Shown here piece after piece: positions 33,178-44,046 of a DNA stretch of 64,000 nt (within the stretch, counting starts at the first letter, position 1; each line of letters opens with the position of its first letter). The DNA lies in assembly GCA_024867545.1 (NCBI GenBank), contig JANFNE010000061.1:62001-126000 (forward strand). Reading direction: 5' to 3'. A program made the translations under genes and the position numbers. The notes beneath the pieces were generated by a model. That model was given only the letters and a program-made list of their open reading frames with translations, ran no database searches and was not told where the DNA came from. This DNA comes from Phytopythium helicoides (lineage: Eukaryota; Oomycota; Peronosporomycetes; Pythiales; Pythiaceae).

Positions 33178-33954
33178 AAACTAAACCAAACGAGGGATGG
33201 ATTGGCTGAAACAGCGGCGGTCAGGCATAGCCCAAGGCTCGTCCTTGTTAGGCACATCTCGACGCTGCGTGCACGTGCTCGACTACCGGTACGTGCCGCT
33301 GCAGCAGCACCCAGAACCTCACCGAAGGTTCAGATCACATCGGAACATGTGATTCAGTGAATGCCTCGCCGCACTGAGAATCATAAACATGGCAACCGGG
33401 AGAATAATCAAGATACCACCATCAACTTGCGCAAATCACATGCAATCCTCCTTACGGAGGTAAAACGAGGTCGACACGTATTTTGATTCGTGATTGCATT
33501 TCCAGTAACACCGATGTGCGTTATCTTGTCCCACAGTTAGTGAGATCTCCCCTCGCACACGCTATCAATTGCTTGCTTCACCGAGGACTCATCCGCGTCT
33601 CTGACCTTGCCTTAACTACACATGGCGTTTTCGTGCATTTGAGAGCAAACTGGCGCCTTGTACTCCACAAGTCGCCGAGACTCATCAGCCACATGCATCC
33701 ACACCGCAAAGATGGCGTGGTTGATCTAATGCGCAAATGATGCCTTCAAGATAATGTAATTTTGGCGGAGAAAGAGATCAGCGCTAGCTAGCCACGTGGT
33801 ACAGTAGCAACACAAGTAAATGATGGCACCGGGATTCATCAAAGGATTGCCAATTACCTCAACGTAGAGTAAAAGATTGAATATGTCCTCCGATCTGTAT
33901 TTTGGTACGAGTGGCAATGAAGTTTCAGTTTGTTGTTACTTGAACTTAATAATT
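33178..33954. other. Intergenic region P17-P16, no recognised gene
   Basis: 777 bp. The longest plus-strand frame (33483-33740) has no family motif and I do not regard it as a gene. Confidence 0.5.
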
Positions 33955-35633
33955 CTAACTCCACGGGAACATCGAAAACTCCCTTCCTCGAGGCAACGCC
34001 AGTCCGGAAGAATTGTATGGAGGAGGCATCGCGACACTGCTGGCGCTCATTGTCTCCATTATCACCATGTGGACGCTCTTGCTCCACGCATCCATTTTAT
34101 CCCGCAGATCGATCCAGCCGATGCGAGGAACAGGAAACTCCGGGTGACGTAGTCTCGAGTGTGACCAGCGGATGAGTACCACAACTTGCTCTCTCTTCCC
34201 CTCAGGTGTCGTCCGCCAGTACGGCTTCACTTGTATCACGTTGCTAACGTCCTTGCGAATGCGCTCGCTTGGGCGGTACGGATGGCGATCATCGACGTCC
34301 ACAAAGTCGGACACAATAACGCCAAATTCAGTGTTCTCAGTCGCACCTGAACCAGCTTTCGAGACTGTAGACCTTGCAAAAAACTGCGAAAATAGCACCG
34401 TATTGGATTCCATCTTGACATCGTGAACTGTAGTCGAAACGATTTTGTTCTGAGAAACTCCATCCGCTGCAATGTCGTCGTCTTCTCGGATCGTAAGATG
34501 GCCCAGCTTTTCGGATATGCTGATCTCGGCATTGCACATGTAGTAGATAAGCTGATCGAACACGTGCCGCGCACTCGACATGCCCTCAAACTGGCTGATG
34601 GTAAATTGGCACGCGTAAAAATCGCCCTCACTCGATTCGAACCGAAAGTCCTCGTCCATCGGCACCCCAATATCAACGTCCGGTAGTCTAGTCTCCAAAA
34701 ACTCGAGTGCATCCTTGATCTTTTCCTCTTTCATGCCCAAGAGGAGTGCTCGTCGCGCCTGGAGGTCGTGGCTCAAGTGGATCGTTCGCTGGATCGGACT
34801 TCCACCTCGAATAGCCTGCATCACACTCCTATGTCAATGCCCGAGCAGCAGAACAGCAATGGAGCACTCGTAACATACACATGCGGTTGATTCGGTAACC
34901 ATCTTTCGGATCGTGGCGAACTCGAGCTGCTGCCTCTTCAACAAGTGGCAGAGCACGTTGTGTGACGTAGTCTTCTGCTCAAGCGTTTCCTCTTCTTCGC
35001 TCTCGACCGTCGCCAGATTTAGTGCACGCCGCTGCAGGTCCACCATCCTGCAGTTTAGCTCCTCCAGCTCTTTCTGCAGCTTCTCCTTCTCCTCCTACGT
35101 CCAGCCACTATGAGTTCGCTTCCAACCCTGGCAACAATAACCCAGCTGCACACCTTGCGGATCGTGTGGGTAGCCTTGCGGTAGCCGCGGACGCGCTTCT
35201 TCCTCACTGGCTTGCAAACCTCGTCCGACTTGGCGCTGCCAGCCGTCGTTCCTCCGTCCTCTGCTCCGGAATCGCTGGCCGTGCGCTCCCCATCGTCCAA
35301 ATCTTCCTCGAGTCGCTGCGACGCCGGACTTGCGAGTCTCCGCTTCTTCTCAACTCCACGTTTAGCTACTTCGCCGTCTGCTTCAGCCCGCGAGCCGTGC
35401 GTTGAGCTTCTGGACGCCGACGTCTTCAACACCTTCGAAGCAGCCGGCGGTGGCCACGTGTGGCTGGAAAAAGCGCTCCTGAGGCTCACAGAAGCGCTCT
35501 CAGCCTGCAAAAATCGCGACTCGAGCGCTGCGGGAGCTGCTGGAGACGCTGGAGATGCCGCCGAGGGCGTCGGAGGCCCCGCGGACGCGTCGGGAGCGGC
35601 CGGAGACCGAGCCGCAGCGCCATGAGCCGCCAT
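33955..35633 (-). CDS. P17: zipper/START-like paralog (clade D), long exon 1
   Basis: About 518 aa. Exon 1 (35633-35154, 160 codons) is Ala/Ser/Pro-rich at first, then acidic, and ends KKRVRGYRKATHTIRK. Exon 2 (35094-34879) encodes EEKEKLQKELEELN... ending a 72-codon coil; its acceptor is GTAG rather than the usual CAG. Exon 3 (about 34815-33955) begins AIRGGSPIQRTIHLS and contains CNAEISISEKLGHLTIREDDD, VKMESNTVLFSQFF, VSDFVDVDDRHPYRPSERIRKD and VVVLIRWSHSRLRHPEFP. A tail of about 30 residues after the last helix is unique to this copy. Its overall build is closest to P11. Confidence 0.86.
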
Positions 35634-36064
35634 GATGGGGCAGGCTGTCTCTGCTGCGCTAAAATTGGGCAAATCAATTATAATAGTCATAATCATGTCG
35701 TGTTTACAATCACAATGGACGGTTTTTGCATGGTTTGTCGCATGTTGAACGCACTTGCTGTCTTAGACAGCATACAGGACAGCCTTAGAGCTTGGACGGC
35801 TGAAGTTTCCTTGTCGCCGACCGAATGGCTCTCGTGCTTCACGGGCAGCGTTGAACAGCTTGAAACTCAAGGTGAAGGAAGGCGTTCCCTCTCGTTGAGG
35901 ATCTGCACGAGCAGCTGCAGTGGTTGCATCTCGACATTGGCATTGGCAGCACAGGATTTGAACGAATGCGATGACGACCCCTTGCAGTCGGCTCTTCTGG
36001 AACATCCCAAGCAAGCAATCGGCGTAACACCGCCGCTATATTACACTCACGATCAAGCAAGCCT
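35634..36064. other. Intergenic region P18-P17, no recognised gene
   Basis: 431 bp, the 5' flank of P17. The open frames have no recognisable domain. Confidence 0.5.
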
Positions 36065-37321
36065 TTACGCGGGCTCGCCCTCCGGAAACAGGCTCTCCAG
36101 CAGCGTCTGCTGGATCGAGCGACCCCACCGGTCCATGGCGTCCTGCAGCTCGAGCCAGGATTCCTTGGCCACTGGGAACGTTGGCGTGCGCAATCGAGAG
36201 TACATCCACCGAGTCAGCACCGTCACGATCTCGTCGCTGTCCGAGATGCCGAGTTCACGCTGTGTGTAGCTGCGAACCTCCATGATGGCGGCGAGATCCT
36301 TCCGCACTCGGTCAGCTGGTTGGTACGGGTACTTTGCGTCTCGGTCGACCGTGTCCAGCACGAAGAGACCGTACTCGGGGCTACCTGGATACTCCGAGTC
36401 GGCCGCATTGAACTCGGAGAAGAGAATCGTGTTGGACTCCATTTTCACACCGGAGCCAATTGTCGAGACGAGGCGGTTCTGTGCGATCCCTTCGACGCAG
36501 CCGTCCTCGTTCTCGCGCACCGTCACGTGCCCCATCTTCTCTGTCATGCTAATCTCGACGTTGGACATATAGTACTGCATGAGATCGAACACGCGCCGCG
36601 TGCTGTAGACGCCCTTGAAGTGGAACGCCGAGAACCGCGCGGCGCAGAACTCGCCGTTGCTCGTCTCGAAGCGGTGCTCCTCTCTAACAACGGGGTACGG
36701 TCCAAGCGCGGGCCTCCGCGACTCGAAGAAGATCTTGGCTCTCCGCAGCCGTCTGTCTCTCGACTTTTTCAAGCTGGCGATGCGCTCGTCGCGGTCGTAC
36801 ACGAGGTGTATCGGCTCATGAATCGGGTTTCCTCCCTCCAGACTCTGCGTCGCGAGCACCACCACCACCATCAGCCTGTGTCCGCCAACCAACCGCACCG
36901 TTCTCGCCGCGCCACTCACACATAGGTTGTACCCTGACATGATGGCCATGACCCTGGCGTACTCGAGCTGGTTGGTGATGACCTTGTCCCGCATGGCCTG
37001 CAGCGCCGGCGCGTGCCCGCAGTCCACGACCTGCCAGGCCTGAATCTCGCTCGCGCGCCGCCGGAGCTCCGCCACGCGCGCCTGCAGCTGCTCCAGCTCG
37101 CCCACCAGCCGCTCCTTCTCCTCCTTGCGCAGCGTGTTGGTGCCCTTGCGGTACTTGCGCTTCCTCCCGTGCGGCGCCGCCTCCGAGCGCGTAACCTCCG
37201 CGTCCGACTGCACGCTGCTGCTGCCGTCCGTCAGCGGCTCCTCGCGCTCACGTCGGCGCCTGCCGCGGCCCTCAGCGCCCGTCGCCGCCGCCGACAGCAG
37301 CGACAGCGCGCAGCAGTCCAT
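36065..37321 (-). CDS. P18: zipper/START-like paralog (clade D), intron 1 missing
   Basis: About 393 aa if intron 2 is spliced. The first exon (37321-36920) opens MDCCALSLLSAAATG and reads straight through KYRKGTNTLRKEEKERLVGEL, so intron 1 is precisely lost. Intron 2 (36919-36845, GTGAGT...ACGCAG) is 75 nt, in frame and stop-free; retaining it would add 25 residues including VVVVL. The last exon (36844-36065) begins SLEGGNPIHEPIHL and has SNVEISMTEKMGHVTVREN, VKMESNTILFSEF, LDTVDRDAKYPYQPADRVRKD and VTVLTRWMYSRLRTPTFP. An upstream ATG at 37489 is in frame but lies beyond the promoter-like element shared with P11. Confidence 0.86.
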   Translation of the reverse strand: MDCCALSLLSAAATGAEGRGRRRREREEPLTDGSSSVQSDAEVTRSEAAPHGRKRKYRKGTNTLRKEEKERLVGELEQLQARVAELRRRASEIQAWQVVDCGHAPALQAMRDKVITNQLEYARVMAIMSGYNLCVSGAARTVRLVGGHRLMVVVVLATQSLEGGNPIHEPIHLVYDRDERIASLKKSRDRRLRRAKIFFESRRPALGPYPVVREEHRFETSNGEFCAARFSAFHFKGVYSTRRVFDLMQYYMSNVEISMTEKMGHVTVRENEDGCVEGIAQNRLVSTIGSGVKMESNTILFSEFNAADSEYPGSPEYGLFVLDTVDRDAKYPYQPADRVRKDLAAIMEVRSYTQRELGISDSDEIVTVLTRWMYSRLRTPTFPVAKESWLELQDAMDRWGRSIQQTLLESLFPEGEPA

Positions 37322-37440
37322 GCCGTAGCTGCTCGGTCCTTTCTCAACTGGCACGCCGACGATGGATGACGGCGCGGTGGGTTTTTTGGCCAATAACCCA
37401 CCACCCACCACCGGCTTTAGGTTTAACACAGCGGGTTTTT

Positions 37441-37468
37441 GGAGAAAAACACAGACATGAGAATTTGT
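37441..37468 (-). promoter_or_regulatory. Upstream element shared with P11
   Basis: GAAAAACACAGACATGAGAA matches the P11 upstream element. It lies about 120 bp before the chosen start at 37321, next to GGGTTTTT-type stretches at about 37378 and 37434. Confidence 0.4.
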
Positions 37469-37516
37469 ACTGTACGATGTTGCACCCAAACACCCGACGC
37501 GCCAAGGGCGACGCGC

Positions 37517-38983
37517 TTACTGCAGCGCCAGGTCGTCCAGCCGCTCCGCGCGGAGGCCGTTGTCGTGCAGCAGCAGCTGCATGGAGCGCAGCCAACGCTC
37601 GGCGTAGTCCCGGAGCTCTCGCCACCCAGAGGAGCTCACAGGAGAGCTTGGGTAGTGCAGACGCAGGCTCACCCAGTGCTTGAGCACCACCACCTGCTCG
37701 GTCTCCTCTGGCCGCTCGGGCCTCGGCCGGGAGTGCGTCGACAGGTGCAGGATGGCGCTCACGTCTCTCCGAACTCGCGTCGCCGGCTCGTACGGGTGCA
37801 GGTCGTCTTCGTCGACAAAGTCTGACACGATGATGGCCTCCGTGCGGACCGACCCGTCCTCGGCCACCACGTCCTCGCACTGCGTGAAGTAGATCGAGTT
37901 GCTCTCCATGAGCAGGTTGTGCAGCCGCGTCGTCGACACCAGTCGGGCCTGCGTCAAACCAGACTCGTACCGGTCGTCGCCTTCGCGGATCGTGATGTTG
38001 CCCAGACGCTCGGAAATGCTAATCTCGATGTTGCAAATGTAGCTCAGCACGGCGTCGAACACTTGCCGAACGCTCGAGGCGCCGTCCAGCTGCACGACAG
38101 CAGCGTAGTTACTGCAGTAGTCTCCGTTCGGAGCCTCGAAGCAGTGCTCTTCTCGCATAGGCTTCAGAGCGTCCATGCGGGGAAACCGACTCGCCAAAAA
38201 GTCTTCTGCGTCGGCGATCACCCTGCTCTTCATGCCCATCAGCATGTCATGGCGTTTGTCTTCGCTCTGCTCCAGTTGGATGTAGTGGTGTATGGGACTG
38301 CCGGCTTGTGTGTCCTGTGTGCATCAAGTTGACATGTTAGCAGAACATTTGGTTGGCGGGCGCTTGCGCAGGCTCAACTTACAAACAAAAAGTACTCGGA
38401 CATGAGCGCGTGCACGCGCGCGAGGTCGATCTGTTGGCTCTGGATAGCGCTCCGCAGCACTCGATTGGCAACAAATTTCTCCATCGAGGTCTGTTCGTCG
38501 TGCCTGCAGGTCTGCATCGCTCGTGCCTTCAGGTCCTCCATTTGCGAGTGTAGCACCGCCATCTCCTTGAGCAGCCTCGCCTTCTCCTCCTACCACGGGA
38601 TCAACACAATGAGCTCAACCGCTCGCGTGATCCCACCCGCTTAACCGCGCACGTCTGACCTTCCGCAGCGTGTGTGTGGCTTTGCGGTATCGGCGCTTGG
38701 GCTTCTTGCGAGGCTGCTCAGGTTCTTCATCATCCGGCGAGTCTCCGGAGCCGCTGCCACTGTCGCTCGCGCGTTTCTTTCTCAATAGACCACCAGAATG
38801 GCCGGCTGAGTCAGCGAGAACTCCATTGGCCTCAGTCTCGGCCTCGAGTGCCGACAGCCACAGCTCGTCCGCCGTGGCGGCCAGCATCGCCGTGAAAGTC
38901 GGAGACACCGACATACCGCCGATTTGAGTCAGTGGCGTGCCGCCCAAGCTTGCGGAGCTGCGGTTGTCGCACACACCGGACAC
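37517..38983 (-). CDS. P19: zipper/START-like paralog (clade D), 3 exons
   Basis: About 442 aa from 38983, or 419 from 38914 (MSVSPTFTAMLAATADELW). Exon 1 ends at 38660 with PKRRYRKATHTLRK; the donor is GTCAGA. Exon 2 (38589-38383) encodes EEKARLLKEMAVLHSQM... ending HALMSEYFLF, with donor GTAAGT. Exon 3 (about 38314-37517) starts DTQAGSPIHHYIQL and has CNIEISISERLGNITIREGDD, LLMESNSIYFTQCED, VSDFVDEDDLHPYEPATRVRRD and VVVLKHWVSLRLHYPSSP. Together with P20 and P21 it forms a tight subgroup. Confidence 0.87.
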
Positions 38984-39312
38984 GTAATCTGCTCACACGA
39001 CTGCGCATCCACAACGACGGATGCTCGCGAGGTGCTCTTGGCCGAAATGACCCGGTGCAGGGAGGCCCCCACCTCATGCGAGTAAACGACTAGCTGATTG
39101 CGCCTCAAACTGAACCACGACTGGACCAAACAGTTGATAGGTGGGCAAGTGTGACACGACCTGCGTCTGCTTCAACACCTTCACTCGCATGCGCCAAAGC
39201 GCTGCTGACTTTATCACGCAAACCAACTTCGTTGTCTCGGCCATCCTTCTGGAACTAGGACCACCAACCAACAACGCTCACAGCACCGATTGAGCCGAAC
39301 CTACCCTACCAT
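38984..39312. other. Intergenic region P20-P19, no recognised gene
   Basis: 329 bp, the 5' flank of P19. Nothing recognisable. Confidence 0.5.
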
Positions 39313-40742
39313 TCATTGCATGAGCTCGATGTCGACGAGTGGTTGCGGGCGATTGCTACCGTAGTGGAAACCATTCCGAACGATTTGATGCCAGCGTTCG
39401 GAGCAGTCGCGGAGCTCGCGCCAACCCGACGAAGACACTTTGAAACTCGGATAGTGCAGCCGTAAGCTCACCCAAAGTTTCAGCACCACCACGTCTTCAA
39501 ACTCGTCTTCTTCGCCGTCAATCTCGCTCCGCGACCTTGGTCGTGGATACGACGAGATTTGAGTAACTGCGTTGCCGTCTCGACGGACCCGATGCACAGG
39601 ATCATACGGATACAAATCATCCTCATCTACAAAGTCGCACACGATCATACCTTCCATGCGCGTCTCACCATCTTCACCTCTGACTTCCTCGCATCGAGTG
39701 AAGTAGATGAAATTTGACTCCATGAGTAGTCCTGTTGATGGCGTCGTTGATACCAAGCGGTTCTGCATCAACCCAGACACGTTGCGGTCGTCGTCATCTT
39801 CACGAATGGTAATGCTACCCAGACGCTCCGATATGCTGATTTCGATGTTGCAAATGTGGGCGACCAACGAGTCAAAGACTTCACGCACACTTGTTGCTCC
39901 GTCAAGCTGTTCAACCATAGAAACATGGCTGCAATAGTCGCCGTTCGGCGCCTCAAAGCAGTGCTCTTCGCGTATTGGCTTCAGGGCGTCCATCCGAGGG
40001 AAGCGTCTATCGAGATAGCTACGTGCGTCCATGATGACTCTATCCCTCATCGCCTGAAGCGTGTCGTGGCGGTCGTCCTCATCACGCTTGAGGTGGATGA
40101 AGTGGTGCGTCGGACTGCCAGCTTGCGTGTTCTGTAGAGTGCATCCAGTCTTCAGTTTCAACTGATTGCCACATTCATCGATTGCCAACTTACAAAGAGG
40201 AAGTACTCGGACATGAGCGCGTGCACGCGCGCGAGGTCGATCTGCTGGCTCTGAATGAGACTCCGCAGCACTCGATTGGCAACAATCGTCTCAGTTGCGT
40301 CTCGGTTGCAAGATTGCAGTGCGTGCGCCTTGAGGTCCTCCATTTGCGAGTGCAGCACTGCCATCTCCTTGAGCAGCCTTGCCTTCTCTTCCTGCCATTC
40401 CCAACTCGCTTGTCAGTCGCTGCTGCGACAACCAGCCCCTCCTGCTCGCCACAGACCCACCTTTCGGAGCGTGTGTGTGGCCTTACGTCGTCGTCTCTTG
40501 GGTCTGGCCACGGTCTTCTTGGCCTCGTCCGTCGAGTCGATCGACTCGCTGTTGCTCAAGCGCGTCTTCTTCTTCTTCTTTGCTGGGGCTTCCTCGGCTT
40601 CTACTTGGTCCAAGTCGCTTGCGTCACCGCTTTGAGCGTCCACATCTGCCGACTCCAGCTCCAGTAGCCACAGTGAGTCGTCGAGCAGTGCTTCGAAGCT
40701 CAGAGGCGGCGACGCCATGATTCGGCAACTGAGACCTCGCAC
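39313..40742 (-). CDS. P20: zipper/START-like paralog (clade D), 3 exons
   Basis: About 432 aa from 40742, or 424 from 40718 (MASPPLSFEALL). Exon 1 (to 40461) is acidic with a KKKKK patch and ends KRRRRKATHTLRK. Exon 2 (40391-40194) encodes EEKARLLKEMAVLHSQ, near-identical to P19 and P21. Exon 3 (about 40131-39313) begins NTQAGSPTHHFIHL and contains CNIEISISERLGSITIREDDDD, LLMESNFIYFTRCEE, CDFVDEDDLYPYDPVHRVRRD and VVVLKLWVSLRLHYPSFK. It differs from P21 at conserved places (RRDGNAV for RRDVSAV, KLW for KHW), so it may be drifting. Confidence 0.87.
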
Positions 40743-41137
40743 ACGGGAAGGAGCGATTGATTATTGTACAATAGTGGCGCCAGAGTCCTTGATGAATAAT
40801 CGCGCTCGTGATGATGGCACTGCTGCGACAAAAGTTGTTGCTGATGCCTTGACGAACTTCACACGCTCAACTCTGAGCTACACCACGACAATCTTCGTCC
40901 TTTTCGAGTGGCGTTGAGTTCACGGTGCCACTGACTGGCATGGCGTTGGCGCGTGCTCAGCGTGGTGCTTACACGCTGATTGGGTGATCAGCTAGTGACT
41001 GCAGTGGCGACTTCCTCGGCACGTGAGCTCCCGGGGTTGAGCTCAATCACGAGCGGCATGGTGGTGAGAGCACGAGAAGAAGAAAAAAAAGTAGAGCACC
41101 AATTGAGTCACATATAGATTTTACATAGGCTCGAAGT
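40743..41137. other. Intergenic region P21-P20, no recognised gene
   Basis: 395 bp, the 5' flank of P20 and 3' flank of P21. Nothing recognisable. Confidence 0.5.
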
Positions 41138-42529
41138 CTACAAATGGTCGCTACCATTGTGGAAAGCATGCCGAACAATTTGCAACCAGCGTTCAGAACA
41201 GTCACGGAGCTCGCGCCAACCCGACGAAGACACTTTGAAACTCGGATAGTGCAAGCGTAAGTTCACCCAATGCTTCAGCACCACCACGTCTTCAAACTCG
41301 TCTTCTTCCCCCTCGATCTCACCTTCACCTCGTGACTTCCGTCGAGGGTGTGATGAGATTTGAATTACGGCGCTGACGTCTCGACGGACCCGATGCACTG
41401 GATCATACGGATACAAATCATCCTCATCGACAAAGTCGCACACGACGATACCTTCCGTCCGTACCTCGCCGTCTGCACCTTTGCAGTCCTCACATCGAGC
41501 GAAGTAGATGTAATTCGACTCCATGAGTAGTCTGGTTGATGGGGTTGTCGATACCAGCCGATTCTGCATCAACCCAGACACGTTACGATCATCGTCTTCA
41601 CGAATGGTGATACTGCCCAGACGCTCGGATATGCTGATTTCGATGTTGCAAATAAGGGCGACCATCGAGTCGTATACTTGACGCACACTTGTTGCTCCCT
41701 CTAGCTGCACAACTGCGGCAAAGTGGCTGCAATAGTCTCCATTTGGAGCCTCGAAGCAGTGCTCTTCGCGCATAGGCTTCAGAGCGTCCATCCGAGGGAA
41801 GCGGCTATCGAGATAGCTACGTGCGTCCATGATGACTCTATCCCTCATCGCCTGAAGCGTGTCGTGGCGGTCGTCCTCATCACGCTTGAGATGGATGAAG
41901 TGGTGCGTCGGACTGCCAGCTTGCGTGTCCTGTGGCACACATGTCGTTTGGTAAGAAGATCTCTTAATCACCCTCGCCATCCACTCATCCATAGCTCACT
42001 TACGAAGAGAAAGTACTCGGACATGAGCGCGTGCACGCGCGCGAGATCGATCTGCTGACTCTGGATGGCTCTTCGCAGCACCCGATTTGCTGCAACCTTC
42101 TCTGTCGAGCTTTGGCCGCACGACTGCAGTGCGCGCGCCTTGAGGTCCTCCATCTGCGAGTGGAGCACCGCCATCTCCTTGAGCAGCCTCGCCTTTTCCT
42201 CCTGCCATTCTCATTTCATCAGCCAAACACTTGCGGCCTTCACTTCAAGCCTGTTGTTAGCTCACCTTCCGCAGTGTGTGTGTGGCCTTGCGACGTCGTC
42301 TTTTCGGTTTGGCCACGGGCTCCTTGGCCTCGTCGGCAGAGTCGATTGACCCGCTGTCGCTCGAGCGCTTCTTCTTCCTCGCCGGCTCGGCCGAGTCACT
42401 CGAGTCGCCGTTTTGAACTTCCGCGTCTTCGTCCGCTCCATTCTCCAGCTCCGAAGACCACAGCGAGTCGGCCAGCAGCGCCACGAAGCTCGGAGGCGAC
42501 GCCATTACTCGGCAACCGCGGCCACGCAC
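41138..42529 (-). CDS. P21: zipper/START-like paralog (clade D), 3 exons
   Basis: About 417 aa from 42529, or 409 from 42505 (MASPPSFVALL). Exon 1 (to 42266) ends KRRRRKATHTLRK. Exon 2 (42201-42004) encodes EEKARLLKEMAVLHSQM. Exon 3 (about 41929-41138) starts DTQAGSPTHHFIHL and contains CNIEISISERLGSITIREDDD, LLMESNYIYFARCED, CDFVDEDDLYPYDPVHRVRRD and VVVLKHWVNLRLHYPSFK. It is clearly the sister of P20, a recent tandem duplication whose DNA matches closely across exons 2 and 3. Confidence 0.88.
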
Positions 42530-43170
42530 TCGAGGGCAGCTCGCAATTTGTCAAGTGACGCACCGTGACGCCCACTCGTGACTGCGAGCGCAATCTCTCG
42601 AGTAATCGAGGGGATGCAAAGGATGAGTGGTGTCGCAGCCTGCTCGTGCTGCGACAACAGCAGGGCTGATGCTCGACGAACGCTACACTCGCGACCCTGG
42701 GCTGCACCACGGCTGCTATGTCGTCCAGCCAGCGTTCGCAATCGGACCGTGGCGCCTTCCAGCGTTCGCAACCGCCTTGAGCCTGACCAGACCCACTGTA
42801 CTGTGCCAAGCAGCTGAGCAAGGCGCTCCGTTGAGCCTCGGGCAACTCACAGCCCGCAGTCGGACTGGTCGGGGCCAACACCTTCCTGAATTGGCGCTCC
42901 TCTACCCACGAGCTGCGCGTGAAACGCAGGCTGTCCCCACGGTCTCCGCATGGGCGGCGCTCCCTCCCTGTGGGCCACACACGTTGCGTCGGACGCGTTT
43001 TCGGTGGGCGCGCAAACGTACTGACGCTTGTGAGGTGGCGCACAATCTTCGACACCTTCCGTCTCCACGTCAGTCGGTCTCCGTCCGATGCCATCCATCG
43101 CCAATCGACATTCCACAACTTACCACCTTCACGCCAAGCCAACCCACCGCACCTGTCGACTTCTTTGAGA
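42530..43170. other. Intergenic region P21-SWEET
   Basis: 641 bp between two divergent genes. It contains the SWEET initiator at 43106. A frame in phase with SWEET extends upstream to 42919 but has no transporter features. Confidence 0.55.
43106..43121 (+). promoter_or_regulatory. Initiator-like element of the SWEET gene
   Basis: CGACATTCCACAACTT matches the oomycete Inr consensus at about 13 of 16 positions, 50 bp upstream of the ATG at 43171. This supports that start over the upstream in-frame ATG. Confidence 0.55.
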
Positions 43171-44046
43171 ATGACGTCGTCCACGGCCCACACGGTGCTG
43201 AGCGTGCTGACCATCATCGTGTCCATAACGATGCGCGTCTCGCCCTTCCCAGACTTCTACCGCGTGCACAAGCAGCGAGCAACGGGCGAGGTGGCCGTGC
43301 TGCCAGTCGTGCTGCTCTGCACCAACTGCTACATGGTTGCCATATACGCCTACTACATTGACAATTTCTTCCCGGTTTTCGCCGTCTCGGTCTTCGGCGT
43401 GCTCACGTCCATCGCCTTCACCAGCGTCTTCTACTACTGGAGCACCGAGCGCGCCAAGGTCGTCAGGGTCTGTTTGATTGCCGCCTTCTTTATGCTGCTC
43501 GATACTATCTACGCCATCCTCGCGTCCACGGGTGTAACGCATCAGTCCAAGCATCAGATTGCGGTCGTCACGGGCTGGGTTACCATCTTCTCGTCCATCG
43601 CCATGTTTGCGTCGCCGCTCGCGACGATCCGCAAGATCGTGCGCACCAAGTCGGCTGCCTCGCTACCGTTCGCACTTTGTCTGTGCAATGCCATCAACTG
43701 CTCGCTCTGGGTCGCGTACGCCGCTGTCGATGATGACATGTTTATCTTGTCGCCCAACGTAGCTGGTGCTATCCTCGGATTCGTTCAGGTGGCTCTTTGG
43801 ATCGCTTACCGCCCCGGAAAGTACCAATCGACCGAGCCTGGGCAGATCGTTGCAACCATCCAGCTCGATGAAATCGGCAAGGCTCACCATGGCGATTTCA
43901 AGGAGGAGGCGTCCATCTCGGTTGTGATTGTGTCTCCCCAACCATCACGGACTAGTCGTGTTCTGTCAGAGCGGGAGTCGCACTACTCCGCGATCCTCTC
44001 ACCATCTATCAACCACAAGGTTACCGTCGAGCAGGCCAAACAATAA
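43171..44046 (+). CDS. SWEET (MtN3/saliva) sugar transporter
   Basis: 291 aa, single exon. Two MtN3 repeats are visible. The first runs VLSVLTIIVSITMRVSPFP to about FTSVFYYW, with VLPVVLLCTNCYMVAIYAYY. The second spans VTGWVTIFSSIAMFASPLA, IVRTKSAASLPFALCLCNAINCSLW and SPNVAGAILGFVQVALWIAY. A linker helix (VCLIAAFFMLLDTIYAIL) between them gives the usual seven membrane segments. The hydrophilic C-terminal tail of about 80 residues is cytosolic in the family. SWEETs are uniporters moving mono- or disaccharides across the plasma membrane or vacuole. It is unrelated to the surrounding cluster, is plus-oriented, and splits P21 from P22. Confidence 0.94.
   Translation: MTSSTAHTVLSVLTIIVSITMRVSPFPDFYRVHKQRATGEVAVLPVVLLCTNCYMVAIYAYYIDNFFPVFAVSVFGVLTSIAFTSVFYYWSTERAKVVRVCLIAAFFMLLDTIYAILASTGVTHQSKHQIAVVTGWVTIFSSIAMFASPLATIRKIVRTKSAASLPFALCLCNAINCSLWVAYAAVDDDMFILSPNVAGAILGFVQVALWIAYRPGKYQSTEPGQIVATIQLDEIGKAHHGDFKEEASISVVIVSPQPSRTSRVLSERESHYSAILSPSINHKVTVEQAKQ

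Noticed and set aside
33483..33740. 85-codon plus-strand frame between P17 and P16
   Set aside because: No family or other recognisable motif; typical of chance frames in this sequence.
37322..37489. Extended start of P18 (MGATSYSTN...)
   Set aside because: It overlaps the upstream element shared with P11 and has no counterpart in paralogs; kept only as an alternative.
42919..43170. 84-residue N-terminal extension of the SWEET transporter
   Set aside because: It has no similarity to SWEETs, and an initiator match lies within it, 50 bp before the ATG at 43171.
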